Assembly: GCA_029067085.1 (NCBI GenBank)
Contig: JAIEFE010000013.1
Location: 186,001-250,000 of the forward strand
Origin: Lachnospiraceae bacterium
Lineage (GTDB): Bacteria; Bacillota; Clostridia; Lachnospirales; Lachnospiraceae
Reading direction: 5' to 3'
DNA: 64,000 bases
A program made the translations under genes and the position numbers. Shown piece by piece: positions 47,017 to 54,780 of the stretch. Under the pieces are notes generated by a model that saw only the letters and a list, made by a program, of their open reading frames with translations, was not told where the DNA came from and made no database searches. Positions within the stretch are counted from its first letter, which is position 1. Every line of letters starts with the position of its first letter.

Positions 47017-47044
47017 ATAATAGATAGAAACATTCGTTTCTATC

Positions 47045-47139
47045 GAGGCGTTTGTCAGAAGTGCCTGTCTAAATAAAAACTGAAGAAATTGTGAGGGGTT
47101 CGTCAGATGCACCTGTCTAAAAAAAGCTGAAGAAATTAT
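47045..47139 (+). repeat. Two tandem antitoxin repeats of 47-48 nt
   Basis: Unit 1 (47045-47092, 48 nt) and unit 2 (47093-47139, 47 nt) share GAGG-GTT-GTCAGA, CCTGTCTAAA and CTGAAGAAATT, with a few substitutions and one base lost in the A-run. The repeats are contiguous, with no spacer, unlike CRISPR. Confidence 0.85.
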
Positions 47140-47146
47140 CAATAAA

Positions 47147-47170
47147 GGGAACAGAATTGTTCCCTTTTTT
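47147..47170 (+). terminator. Terminator between antitoxin RNA and toxin gene
   Basis: GGGAACA (47147-47153) pairs with TGTTCCC (47158-47164), 4-nt loop, then six T. The toxin ribosome site begins 8 nt later, so toxin expression depends on readthrough. Confidence 0.88.
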
Positions 47171-47187
47171 ACGTGATGGAGAACTCT

Positions 47188-47688
47188 ATGGAGCCAACGC
47201 TTTGCTATATTAAAGAAAGCTATTTTAAAAAGAATATATCGTTCCAAAAATTGCTTGATACCGGAAATACTGCAAAGCAGTCCAGAAGAACTCATTTATG
47301 CTTAAAGCTTGAAATATCCGGAAATAAATTTTATATTCCATTGAGAAACCATTTAGGTGACGAGATCAGAAAATTTGGAAGAATAGGACATGCTATACCG
47401 TCAGAGAAGCGTAAAGATGCGGGATTGGATTATCGGTACACACTTATCGTAAATGATGATTCATACATAGAATTACAAACAAAAAAGAAAATCCCGGAAT
47501 CACAGTATCGAAAAATCAAAACAGACTATGAAAAAATACAAAAAGAATTTACTGTATATGTATGTGGATTTAAAAAAGCGGTACGAAAAGATCGTGTTGA
47601 AAAGGAGCCTTTATACAGAGAATCCAGTCTTGTAAACTTTATCCAAGAATTAGACAATATTTCGTCCCATAAGACAATTAAGAGGTAA
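47188..47688 (+). CDS. Type III toxin, TenpN-like endoribonuclease (ToxN/AbiQ superfamily)
   Basis: A 166-residue basic protein. The pattern is that of TenpN toxins: a short start with YFKKN, then KLEISGNKFYIPLRNHLG (about 44-61), AGLDYRYTLIVND-SYIE, IPESQYRKIKTDYEKI and a C-terminal EFTVYVCGFKKAV. The toxin would be an RNase that cleaves mRNA and processes its own antitoxin RNA. ATG 47188 is preferred: GGAG (47178-47181) is 6 nt upstream, whereas earlier in-frame GTG and ATG codons overlap that site. The gene is AT-rich against its neighbours, consistent with transfer. It ends 3 bp before the TIGR03936 gene. The family call is from memory. Confidence 0.75.
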   Translation: MEPTLCYIKESYFKKNISFQKLLDTGNTAKQSRRTHLCLKLEISGNKFYIPLRNHLGDEIRKFGRIGHAIPSEKRKDAGLDYRYTLIVNDDSYIELQTKKKIPESQYRKIKTDYEKIQKEFTVYVCGFKKAVRKDRVEKEPLYRESSLVNFIQELDNISSHKTIKR

Positions 47689-47691
47689 TCT

Positions 47692-48477
47692 ATGAAAGTC
47701 AGGATCAAATTCGCCAAATACGGTGCAATGAAATTCATCGGGCATCTCGACATGATGCGTTTTTTTCAGAAAGCCGTCAGAAGGGCCGATATTGACGTGA
47801 AATACTCGGAAGGCTTCAGTCCCCATCAGATCATGTCCTTTGCCGCGCCTCTCGGTGTTGGGATCGAGAGTTGCGGGGAATATCTGGATCTGGAAGTTTT
47901 GTCCATGGTTTCCGCGGAGGATATGAAGGAAGCGTTGAATCAGGTCATGGCAGAGGGCGTGAAAGTGCTTTCCGTAACCGTCCTGTCGGACCAGGCGAAA
48001 AACGCCATGGCAAGCGTATCCGCTGCCACCTATCAGCTTCATTTAAAAGAAGGAAACTTTCCCGTTCCTGACCTCGCAGAATCCGTTGCCTCTTTTTATG
48101 CACAGGACAGAATCCCTTATACCAAGGAGACGAAAAAGAGTATCCTTGAGATTGACTTAAAACAAGGTATCTATGAGATACATGTGGACGAGACAGAAGT
48201 ACTGACAGATATCATGTCATCTGCCGCAGCAGTGTTTGTCACCGATCCGACGGAAGATCGCATGACAGTACCGTGCATCCTGATGACTCTGGATGCCAGC
48301 AGTTCCGGCAATATCAAACCTACGGTAGTCTTTGAAAAATTCTGCGCCTTTGCCGGCTGTGAGATACCGCCGTCCGCTCTTCAGGTGACTAGATTGGAAA
48401 CCTATGCTGATGTGGCAAAGGAGGGTGAGAAGCATCAATTTATCCCTCTCTCAGAAATTTCTTCAGAAAACACTTGA
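47692..48477 (+). CDS. TIGR03936-family radical SAM-associated protein (DUF2344)
   Basis: A 261-residue protein starting KVRIKFAKYGAMKFIGHLDMMRFFQKAVRR, with SEGFSPHQIMSFAAPLGVGIES, the DUF2344 signature. It functions with the TIGR03960 radical-SAM protein in most Clostridia, where the two genes are usually adjacent. Here 1.3 kb of YqeY gene, remnant and toxin-antitoxin module separates them. The role is unknown but RNA-related by context (RNase G and ribosomal proteins nearby). It has only a weak ribosome site (AAGAGGTAA) close behind the toxin gene. Confidence 0.88.
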   Translation: MKVRIKFAKYGAMKFIGHLDMMRFFQKAVRRADIDVKYSEGFSPHQIMSFAAPLGVGIESCGEYLDLEVLSMVSAEDMKEALNQVMAEGVKVLSVTVLSDQAKNAMASVSAATYQLHLKEGNFPVPDLAESVASFYAQDRIPYTKETKKSILEIDLKQGIYEIHVDETEVLTDIMSSAAAVFVTDPTEDRMTVPCILMTLDASSSGNIKPTVVFEKFCAFAGCEIPPSALQVTRLETYADVAKEGEKHQFIPLSEISSENT

Positions 48478-48504
48478 CCTTCCCCCTTGTGGAAGCCTTA
48501 TTCT
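48474..48504 (+). promoter_or_regulatory. MerR-type promoter with 19-bp spacer and dyad
   Basis: -35 TTGACC (48474-48479) and -10 TATTCT (48499-48504) are separated by 19 bp, the overlong spacing typical of MerR-controlled promoters. An inverted repeat CTTCC-N7-GGAAG (48479-48483 and 48491-48495) lies inside the spacer. It is directly upstream of the merR-like gene, so autoregulation is expected. Confidence 0.75.
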
Positions 48505-48561
48505 GACTGTGTCAGAGGAAAGCGAGGACAGTAAAATCGAGAAAGGGGGTATTGAAAACCA

Positions 48562-49200
48562 ATGAAGATCAACGAAGTGGAACAGCAGGTAGGCGTCTCA
48601 AAGAAAAATATCCGTTTTTATGAACTGCAGGGGCTTTTGCACCCGAAACGAAACAGTGAAAACGGCTATCGGGAATACGATGAGTCGGATATTCTGTGTC
48701 TAAAGAAAATAAAGCTTCTGCGCAAGCTCTCCCTGCCCATCGAGGAGATCAGAAGGATTCAGAGCGGAGATCTGCTCCTTGCGGATGCCCTGAGACGACA
48801 GCTCATCGTGTTGGAGAGAGAAAAGACGAATCTTACAGAAACTGCCGGACTATGCCGTCTGATCCTGGAGGAGGACTGTCTCTACCAGACACTTTCCCCT
48901 GACCAATATCTGGAAAGGATGGTGGAAATGGAAGAGAAAGGAACAAAATTCAAAAATGTGTCGAATGATACCATAAGAAAGAAACGAGGCTCTATCCTTG
49001 CAGCAGTCGCGTTTATTTTCATCATGTTTGCATGTATCGGCATGCTCATCTGGGCTTTCACGCAGGATCCGATACCGAACCTCTTGTTCGGCGTATTCAT
49101 GATGGTGCCGATTATCGTTATTTTGGCCGTGATCGTTGCGCTCCTGCAGCGCATCAAAGAATTGGAAGGAGGAGAAGAAGATGCTGCTCGTAAATACTGA
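48562..49200 (+). CDS. Membrane-tethered MerR-family regulator
   Basis: A 212-residue protein. The MerR DNA-binding domain (1-70) is seen in VGVSKKNIRFYELQGLLHP and NGYREYDESDI, followed by a coiled coil (about 75-115). Unusually, the C-terminal third has two hydrophobic helices (about 145-167 and 175-196), so the regulator is probably anchored in the membrane. There is no Cys-rich metal site; a membrane or envelope signal seems more likely. Promoter with MerR spacing upstream. The YbjQ gene overlaps its 3' end by 20 bp, with GGAGGAG inside this gene. Confidence 0.85.
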   Translation: MKINEVEQQVGVSKKNIRFYELQGLLHPKRNSENGYREYDESDILCLKKIKLLRKLSLPIEEIRRIQSGDLLLADALRRQLIVLEREKTNLTETAGLCRLILEEDCLYQTLSPDQYLERMVEMEEKGTKFKNVSNDTIRKKRGSILAAVAFIFIMFACIGMLIWAFTQDPIPNLLFGVFMMVPIIVILAVIVALLQRIKELEGGEEDAARKY

Positions 49201-49495
49201 TTATATTTCCGGAAAGGAACTGGAGACACTGGGAATCGTCAAGGGAAGCATTGTGCAGACAAAGAATTTCGGCAGGGATTTTATGGCGGGAATCAAGAAT
49301 CTGGTGGGCGGTGAGGTAAAGGAGTACACCGATATGCTGAATCAGGCAAGACAGATCGCCGTGAAGCGCATGGTGGACGAAGCGACACAGATGGGCGCCG
49401 ATGCGATTGTCAATATACGCTACGCGTCCTCCTCTCTCATGCAGGGCGCCGCCGAGGTGATCGCCTATGGAACTGCCGTGAAATATGTGCTATAA
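49181..49495 (+). CDS. YbjQ-family protein (DUF74, heavy-metal-binding-like)
   Basis: A 104-residue protein with the YbjQ/UPF0145 pattern: LETLGIVKGSIVQTKNFGRDF, ARQIAVKRMVDEATQMGADAIVNIRY, and a C-terminal EVIAYGTAVKYV. The family forms pentameric rings; a metal or other ligand was suggested but not proved. ATG 49181 has GGAGGAG upstream and lies inside the MerR gene, so the pair is co-translated. It is probably the target or partner of the tethered regulator. Confidence 0.88.
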   Translation: MLLVNTDYISGKELETLGIVKGSIVQTKNFGRDFMAGIKNLVGGEVKEYTDMLNQARQIAVKRMVDEATQMGADAIVNIRYASSSLMQGAAEVIAYGTAVKYVL

Positions 49496-49513
49496 TTGTC
49501 GCGATGGCAATGA

Positions 49514-49637
49514 GCAGTGCGCAGACAGAGAAATGATTTCGGCGGAGAGCTTGCTCGCCGAAGAAATTATTTCGATGGATGCATAGGGCGAATGCCCGCG
49601 AGCGAGGAAAATCAAAGATTTTTCGAGCTTGCACTGC
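49514..49637 (+). repeat. Structured intergenic RNA-like element, copy B
   Basis: The second copy of the element at 21943-22064, same orientation. P1 GCAGTGC (49514-49520) with GCACTGC (49631-49637). P2 10 bp (49531-49540 with 49563-49572), with an inner stem capped by CTTG (49550-49553). P3 GGGC (49586-49589) with GCCC (49594-49597). P4 8 bp (49606-49613 with 49617-49624). The linkers GCAGACAGAG and GGATGCATAG are identical to copy A. It starts 19 bp after the YbjQ stop and ends 29 bp before the RNase G start. Confidence 0.75.
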
Positions 49638-49666
49638 GGACTGTAATGATCGCATAGGAATAGCAT

Positions 49667-50872
49667 ATGAATAACGGAAAAATCATTATTACAACCATAA
49701 AGAAACACAGATATGCCCTGCTCCACAAGGACAATCGCATTCTTTCTGCTCAGGTGCTAAGGACGGATGATCATGCGATAGGAAACATCTATGTGGGCAG
49801 AGTGACAAGCATATCCGAAAATATCGGGGCCGCCTTCGTGGACATCGGAGGCGGCTGTCTCACGTTTCTGCCGCTTGCAGAGGGGAAATTTGCCCATATC
49901 ACAAACAGAAAAACAAGCAGATCGCTCAAGGCAGGGGATGAACTTCTCGTCCAGATTGTGAAAGAAGCCGTGAAGACTAAACTTATCGGAGTGAGCACAA
50001 AGCTTACCCTCACTGGAAGGTATGTTGTGGTGGGTGAAAAGACACAGCGAAAGTCCGACAGTGGAAGAGCAGCCGACGCGATACACGTTTCCGCAAAACT
50101 GGACAAAAATGTAAAAGAGCGTTTTCGTACTTTGGAACCTCTGCAGCGGATTACAGCAGACTACAGCCTGATCGTGCGCACAAACGCGGCTTCCCTTTCC
50201 GATGATGAACCTCTGATTGCTGAGGCTTCACAACTCTCAGAGACGCTCGCCCACATTCTGCAGATAGCAGATACTCGCACCTGCTATAGCTGTATGTACC
50301 GTTCTCTGCCTGACTGGGCAGTTTTTATCGAAAATGCCTACCGCACAGAGTTCGATGAGGTGGTCACGGATCTTTCAGACGTCTATCGGGATTTACAGGA
50401 TGTATGCGCCCAAATTTCTGTTCCGGTCCGCTTTTACGAGGATTCTCTGTTACCCCTCTTCAAACTTTACGCCCTTGAGACTCGCCTGCAGGAGATAACA
50501 GACAAAAAGGTTTGGCTGAAGTCGGGTGCATATCTTGTCATCGAACCGACAGAAGCTCTGATCTCCATTGATGTGAATACCGGAAAATACGAGGCCGGCA
50601 AGGAGCCGGAGGAAACTTATTACCGCATCAATACAGAAGCAGCAGAGTCCATTGCCTGGCAGCTCAGAGCCAGAAACCTGTCCGGCATCATTCTGGCGGA
50701 TTTTATCAATCTGAAAGATAAAACCCGCGAGGCAGCCCTCTTAGACCAGATGAGGGAACTGTTAAAACAGGATCCCGTCCACACAAGAGTGGTCGATATG
50801 ACAGCTCTTGGGCTGATGGAGATCACGCGAAAACGGATAGACCCAAGTCTTGCGGAACAGCTTGCAAGATAA
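49667..50872 (+). CDS. rng: Ribonuclease E/G family endoribonuclease
   Basis: A 401-residue endoribonuclease of the RNase G type, processing rRNA and mRNA. The S1 domain (about 36-120) starts at IGNIYVGRVTSISENIGAAFVDIG; the catalytic metal-binding Asp residues are in ALISIDVNTGK (about 302-312) and GIILADFINL. The RNase E C-terminal scaffold is absent. The short length and the position ahead of rplU, prp and rpmA are typical in Clostridia. The start lacks a strong ribosome site (TAGGAATAG). A folded repeat element sits in the leader. Confidence 0.93.
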   Translation: MNNGKIIITTIKKHRYALLHKDNRILSAQVLRTDDHAIGNIYVGRVTSISENIGAAFVDIGGGCLTFLPLAEGKFAHITNRKTSRSLKAGDELLVQIVKEAVKTKLIGVSTKLTLTGRYVVVGEKTQRKSDSGRAADAIHVSAKLDKNVKERFRTLEPLQRITADYSLIVRTNAASLSDDEPLIAEASQLSETLAHILQIADTRTCYSCMYRSLPDWAVFIENAYRTEFDEVVTDLSDVYRDLQDVCAQISVPVRFYEDSLLPLFKLYALETRLQEITDKKVWLKSGAYLVIEPTEALISIDVNTGKYEAGKEPEETYYRINTEAAESIAWQLRARNLSGIILADFINLKDKTREAALLDQMRELLKQDPVHTRVVDMTALGLMEITRKRIDPSLAEQLAR

Positions 50873-50937
50873 CGGAAATCAGGTCATAATAGCAGGAGAG
50901 AAACCCTTCCCTGATAAAGGGCAAAAAGGAGACGGCT

Positions 50938-51495
50938 ATGAAGTTATTACGCATGGAAAAGGTAAAGGACGGCAAATATCTGAAAAACTATGAGTTGACT
51001 TACTTGAACAAAGCCGGCCGGGAAAAGAAGTACGAGATCGTCAGTCGAAGTGAGATTCCTTCTCCGGAAGCGATTGGAAAACGGGTGAGCGGCGTTTCCA
51101 TTGTTGCCTTTCACGAAGATAAGATGCTGCTTTTGCGGGAATTTCGCATGGGTGTCAACCGTTTTGTCTACAATCTCTGCGCGGGGATGTTAAACGAAGG
51201 GGAATCCCTTGAGGAGTGCATTCAGCGGGAGCTCTACGAAGAAACCGGGCTTGGTGTAAAAAAAATACGGAATATTCTGCCGCCTTCCTTTGCTGCCGTA
51301 GGCTTTTCCGATGTGAAAACGCAGATCGCATTCGTGGATGCGGAGGGAGATTTTGAGGATCACAGCTCTGAAAATGAACAGATTACCGCAGATTTCTATA
51401 CGAAAGAAGAAGTTCGGGAACTTTTGGAGACGGAAGAGTTCAGTTCCCGCGCTCAACTGGCTGCATACTTTTTTTGCAGGGAATCCTTCATTTAG
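50938..51495 (+). CDS. NUDIX hydrolase (ADP-ribose pyrophosphatase-like)
   Basis: A 185-residue NUDIX protein. The Nudix box GX5EX7REUXEEXGU is complete: G in CAGMLNEGES, then ECIQRELYEETGL (about 87-105). The preceding GVSIVAFHEDKMLLLREFRMGV and the C-terminal helical tail fit the ADP-ribose/sugar-nucleotide pyrophosphatase (NudF) group. AAAGGAG lies 6-10 nt ahead of the ATG. It sits between rng and lspA. Confidence 0.9.
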   Translation: MKLLRMEKVKDGKYLKNYELTYLNKAGREKKYEIVSRSEIPSPEAIGKRVSGVSIVAFHEDKMLLLREFRMGVNRFVYNLCAGMLNEGESLEECIQRELYEETGLGVKKIRNILPPSFAAVGFSDVKTQIAFVDAEGDFEDHSSENEQITADFYTKEEVRELLETEEFSSRAQLAAYFFCRESFI

Positions 51496-51510
51496 TAATC
51501 GACAAAATAT

Positions 51511-51539
51511 TTGACCCAACTAGTCAATTTTAAAATAAT
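51511..51539 (+). promoter_or_regulatory. Promoter of lspA
   Basis: -35 TTGACC (51511-51516) and -10 AATAAT (51534-51539), 17-bp spacer. A short inverted repeat TTGAC-N7-GTCAA overlaps the -35. Confidence 0.55.
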
Positions 51540-51577
51540 TCAGTATTTTATACAGAAAGGAACACTCCGTTTCAACT

Positions 51578-52096
51578 ATGAAGACGCAGAAAAAAAAATT
51601 TTTTTGTTCCATCATCGCATTTTGCAGCCTGCTTCTTGCAGATCAGTACACAAAATATCTTGCAATCCTGCATCTGAAAGGGAAGCCGCCACTTGTCCTA
51701 CTTGATCGGATACTTGAGTTTTCTTATCTGGAAAACACAGGCGCAGCCTTCAGCTCATTTTCCGGAAAGCAGACTTTTTTGATTATATTGACTGCATTAG
51801 TCATTGTGATTCTTATCTGGCGTTTTTTTACCCTTCCTGTAGGAAAAAGATTTTTCTGGATAAGGCTGTGCCTGCTCTTTATCTTAAGCGGTGCAGTCGG
51901 CAATCTGATTGACCGCGTGACCAGACGCTATGTGGTGGATTTTATCTATTTTGTACCGATCAACTTTCCGAAATTCAATGTGGCGGATATCTATATCACC
52001 GTAGGGGTTGCAGTCCTTGCCGCGCTCATGCTGTTTTACTATAGTGACGAGGAATGTGGAGCTCTGCTTTCAATTGACACTTTTTCTAAAAACTGA
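51578..52096 (+). CDS. lspA: Signal peptidase II
   Basis: The aspartic peptidase that cleaves lipoprotein signal peptides before the lipidated Cys. The 172-residue protein has four hydrophobic helices. The two catalytic Asp lie in GAVGNLIDRV (about 107-116) and FNVADIYIT (about 137-145). LENTGAAFSSF is the conserved extracytoplasmic motif. GAAAGGAAC lies upstream of the ATG, though spaced long. It would process lipoproteins such as the one encoded at 6.7 kb. Confidence 0.95.
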   Translation: MKTQKKKFFCSIIAFCSLLLADQYTKYLAILHLKGKPPLVLLDRILEFSYLENTGAAFSSFSGKQTFLIILTALVIVILIWRFFTLPVGKRFFWIRLCLLFILSGAVGNLIDRVTRRYVVDFIYFVPINFPKFNVADIYITVGVAVLAALMLFYYSDEECGALLSIDTFSKN

Positions 52097-52101
52097 TAAC
52101 A

Positions 52102-52126
52102 TAAACATAAATATTTTATCGATGAT
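52102..52126 (+). promoter_or_regulatory. Possible sigma-D (flagellar) promoter of the second chemoreceptor
   Basis: TAAA (52102-52105) and CGATGAT (52120-52126) are separated by 14 nt, close to the Gram-positive sigma-D pattern TAAA...GCCGATAT. The GC before CGAT is missing, so the match is partial. Confidence 0.35.
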
Positions 52127-52159
52127 TTTTCTTCAAAACCGGAAAGGATTTAACAAATT

Positions 52160-53701
52160 ATGAATCGAAAGAAAACAGCGGTCGACGTCTATATGGCTAC
52201 AGTATTTAAGTGGGGACTGTTTATTTTTGCATGCGCCTGCATGTGTGCTACAGCCACTTTCAATATTGAAAAATTATTAGGTTTATATCCTACCGTTTCT
52301 TGGCTGTCTACCATTTTTTTAGGTCTCATGGATATCTGCGTTTTTATTATAGCGATGATGCTCATCAAAACCTCCTTCGATGAATATGGCAACTTACCCG
52401 AGGAAAAACTCAGACTTGGAAAACTGTTTACAAGTATTGTTTTGGTTGTACAGTGGAATTATCTTTTGTATATGCTTCCCACCAGGACATTCTGGGGATT
52501 TTTGTTCTTCTTCCTGATTCTGATCGCATTCTTTCTGGACATTAAACTGCTGCTGACAAACGGCCTGCTCTGTATGGTGTCGCTGTTGATCGGCTGGATG
52601 ATTCGGGGTACGGCTCTTTTACCTGTCAAAGATGAATTGTTTCTTACCGATATGATCCTCTGTGTGATGGCGCTGCTATTATCTTTAGCGGGTCTGCTCA
52701 TCTTTGTTTTCTTTGTAGCGCACTTTCTGGTCAATGCAAAGAAGGATGAACTGGAGCAGAATAACGAGCACGTTGAGAATGTCCTGTCCTCTGTGAAGGA
52801 GCTCTCCGAGCAGTTATCTGCAGCCGGTACAACACTATCACAGGTTTCCGAAAATGAAAGTGCATCGGCGGAAGAACTGGCGTCAACAAGTGAGCAGTTG
52901 GTGATCAACAGCAATCAGCTCAGTGCAAAGACCGACGAAAGCATGTCTAATCTGAGCGAGCTGAGTAATTGCGAGGGCATCGTTGCCTCCAATATGGAAA
53001 AGGTGGAGACGGTTTCGAAGGAACTGCTTGATAAATCCAAAGAAAACGAAAATCTTCTCAACAACCTGCATTCGATCAACGGCGAAGTGTCAGAATCGAT
53101 CAAGGCAACGACAGATATCGCGCTTCGGCTTTCGGAAGCGGTAAAGGAAATCGGCGTAACCTTAAATCTGATCAGTGATATTTCCAGTTCCACCAATCTG
53201 CTGGCCTTAAACGCCTCCATTGAGGCCGCAAGAGCCGGGGAAGCAGGAAAGGGCTTTGCGGTTGTTGCAACAGAAGTTGGAAATCTGGCAAACAGTACGC
53301 AGGAGTCCCTGAAGGTGGTGCAGACAGTGATCGAACGAGTGCAGCAGAATGTAACGGACATCACTGCGCAGGTAGATGAAAATACCGCAAAGCTTAGTAA
53401 ACAGAGTGAATATTATGAAAATGTATTTTCATGTATGCAGGATATGACAGCGCTCCTGAACACTTCGGTTGAGTCGATCCGCACCATGGCAGAAGCTCAG
53501 AGCAGGCAATCCGGAGTCATCAAACAGACAATATCCATCAATCAGGACATTGCTGAGAGTATTAAGAATGAACATGAGCAGTTTACATCGATCAACGCTA
53601 TGGCGGATACCAGCGCAAACGCCACAGCAGCTGTTGCGACACAGGCAGGAGCAATCAACAGCATGGTTGAGAAAATGACACAATTGTTAGAGATAGAATA
53701 G
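52160..53701 (+). CDS. Methyl-accepting chemotaxis protein with multi-helix membrane domain
   Basis: The 513-residue chemoreceptor has about six hydrophobic helices in the first 195 residues and no large extracellular domain or obvious HAMP segment. The cytoplasmic signalling hairpin has the conserved tip [21 protein letters not shown] (quoted in part; about residue 350). Receptors with such membrane domains usually sense membrane-linked or intracellular cues. GGAAAGGATT lies upstream of the ATG. It stands between lspA and the L21 leader. Confidence 0.88.
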   Translation: MNRKKTAVDVYMATVFKWGLFIFACACMCATATFNIEKLLGLYPTVSWLSTIFLGLMDICVFIIAMMLIKTSFDEYGNLPEEKLRLGKLFTSIVLVVQWNYLLYMLPTRTFWGFLFFFLILIAFFLDIKLLLTNGLLCMVSLLIGWMIRGTALLPVKDELFLTDMILCVMALLLSLAGLLIFVFFVAHFLVNAKKDELEQNNEHVENVLSSVKELSEQLSAAGTTLSQVSENESASAEELASTSEQLVINSNQLSAKTDESMSNLSELSNCEGIVASNMEKVETVSKELLDKSKENENLLNNLHSINGEVSESIKATTDIALRLSEAVKEIGVTLNLISDISSSTNLLALNASIEAARAGEAGKGFAVVATEVGNLANSTQESLKVVQTVIERVQQNVTDITAQVDENTAKLSKQSEYYENVFSCMQDMTALLNTSVESIRTMAEAQSRQSGVIKQTISINQDIAESIKNEHEQFTSINAMADTSANATAAVATQAGAINSMVEKMTQLLEIE

Positions 53702-53710
53702 TTTTTTCTG

Positions 53711-53739
53711 TTGACAAACCGCGAAAAGTCCGATACAAT
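53711..53739 (+). promoter_or_regulatory. Promoter of the rplU-prp-rpmA operon
   Basis: -35 TTGACA (53711-53716), -10 TACAAT (53734-53739), 17-bp spacer. Confidence 0.85.
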
Positions 53740-53745
53740 GTTTGA

Positions 53746-53830
53746 GTATGCCGCATAGTGAGGTCAAAGTATGCCCTTTCGGGTGTCACCGAAGCTAGCG
53801 AGTAAATGGGCGAAAGTCCATGAATAGGAG
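53746..53830 (+). promoter_or_regulatory. Ribosomal protein L21 leader
   Basis: The roughly 85-nt leader between the promoter and rplU contains the blocks GTGAGGTCAAAG, GTATGCCC-TTTCGGGTGTCACCGAAGC and GCGAGTAAATGGGCG, followed by AGGAGG. This arrangement matches the L21 leader motif of Firmicutes, thought to let L21 (or L27) repress its own synthesis. The call is from memory of the motif and its position. Confidence 0.75.
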
Positions 53831-53840
53831 GTGTGCAGGT

Positions 53841-54146
53841 ATGTACGCAATCATTGCAACAGGCGGAAAACAGTACAAGGTATCCGAAGGTGACGAGATC
53901 AGAGTAGAGAAACTCGACGTCGAGGTAGGTGCTACTGTTACGTTCGATCAGGTGATCGCTGTCAGCGATAAGGAGCTCAAGGTTGCAGGCGATGTGGCCG
54001 GCGCTACCGTAACGGGAACTGTTACGGCTCAGGATAAGGCACGCAAAGTCATCGTCTACAAGTATAAGAGAAAGACCGGCTATCACAAGAAAAACGGCCA
54101 CAGACAGCCCTATACGCAGATCAAGATTGACAAGATCAAAGCGTAA
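53841..54146 (+). CDS. rplU: 50S ribosomal protein L21
   Basis: The 101-residue ribosomal protein starts [20 protein letters not shown] and ends [21 protein letters not shown], both diagnostic of L21. It binds 23S rRNA. AGGAGG is 9 nt upstream of ATG 53841; an in-frame ATG at 53820 overlaps the leader structure. Its stop overlaps the prp start (TAATG), giving coupled translation. Confidence 0.97.
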   Translation: MYAIIATGGKQYKVSEGDEIRVEKLDVEVGATVTFDQVIAVSDKELKVAGDVAGATVTGTVTAQDKARKVIVYKYKRKTGYHKKNGHRQPYTQIKIDKIKA

Positions 54147-54478
54147 TGACAAAGGTCACGATTCATAAAAATCGGTCGGGAGACTATCTTGGATTTACCT
54201 GCGAGGGTCATGCAGGCTATGCAAAGCGCGGAGAAGACATTGTCTGTGCTGCCATATCGGTTCTGGTGATCAATACGGTAAATTCGCTGGAGGAGCTCAC
54301 AAAAGAGCCCATACAGGTGGAGACAGACGAAGCGGCAGGAAGAATCTGCTGTACTTTCCGTCAACATCCTCTGCGGGAAACCTCCATTGTTCTGATGGAT
54401 TCCCTGACCTTGGGACTGCAGCAGATTCAAGCGCAGTATGGAAAAAAGCATTGTAAATTGACAGTTGAGGAGGTGTAA
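54146..54478 (+). CDS. prp: Ribosomal-processing cysteine protease Prp
   Basis: The 110-residue YsxB/Prp protease removes the N-terminal extension of ribosomal protein L27 in Firmicutes. The catalytic residues are at the expected places: His22 in GHAGYA and Cys34 in DIVCAAIS. It is encoded between its presumed substrate rpmA and rplU, as in other Firmicutes. The start overlaps the rplU stop by one base. Confidence 0.95.
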   Translation: MTKVTIHKNRSGDYLGFTCEGHAGYAKRGEDIVCAAISVLVINTVNSLEELTKEPIQVETDEAAGRICCTFRQHPLRETSIVLMDSLTLGLQQIQAQYGKKHCKLTVEEV

Positions 54479-54482
54479 GACC

Positions 54483-54767
54483 ATGTTAAATATGAACCTT
54501 CAATTTTTTGCACATAAGAAGGGTGTCGGCTCCACCAAGAACGGCAGAGATTCCGAGGCCAAGAGATTAGGTGCAAAGAGAGCTGACGGACAGTTCGTTA
54601 AGGCAGGAAACATCCTGTACAGACAGCGCGGTACAAAGATCCATCCCGGCATCAATGTCGGCAAGGGCGGAGATGATACGCTGTTTGCACTGGTGGACGG
54701 TGTGCTTCGTTTTGAGAGAAAAGGCAGAGACAAGAAGCAGGCTTCCGTTTATCCTGTAGAGCAGTAA
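54483..54767 (+). CDS. rpmA: 50S ribosomal protein L27 with cleavable N-terminus
   Basis: The 94-residue L27. The N-terminus [14 protein letters not shown] carries the Firmicutes extension (LQFFA) that Prp removes to expose the functional tail reaching the peptidyl-transferase centre. [20 protein letters not shown] follows. GAGGAGGTG precedes ATG 54483. A strong terminator follows. Confidence 0.97.
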   Translation: MLNMNLQFFAHKKGVGSTKNGRDSEAKRLGAKRADGQFVKAGNILYRQRGTKIHPGINVGKGGDDTLFALVDGVLRFERKGRDKKQASVYPVEQ

Positions 54768-54780
54768 GAACCGCAAGGCA

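Larger units (their letters stand above)
47023..47170 (+). ncRNA. Predicted type III antitoxin RNA (tenpI-like)
   Basis: A non-coding transcript predicted to bind and inhibit the downstream toxin. It begins with a perfect 8-bp hairpin (GATAGAAA 47023-47030, TTTCTATC 47037-47044). Two contiguous direct repeats follow (47045-47092 and 47093-47139), and it ends at an intrinsic terminator (47147-47170). In type III systems the toxin nuclease cuts such a tandem-repeat RNA into single units that form a complex with it; leaky readthrough of the terminator expresses the toxin. The sequence shows each of these parts in the canonical order. Confidence 0.78.

Noticed and set aside
47045-47139. CRISPR-like reading of the tandem repeats
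   Set aside because: Only two units, contiguous without spacers, followed by a terminator and a toxin gene; no cas genes nearby.
49437-49726. Minus-strand reading frames across copy B of the repeat element
   Set aside because: Same reason; no ribosome sites, and they overlap YbjQ and RNase G.
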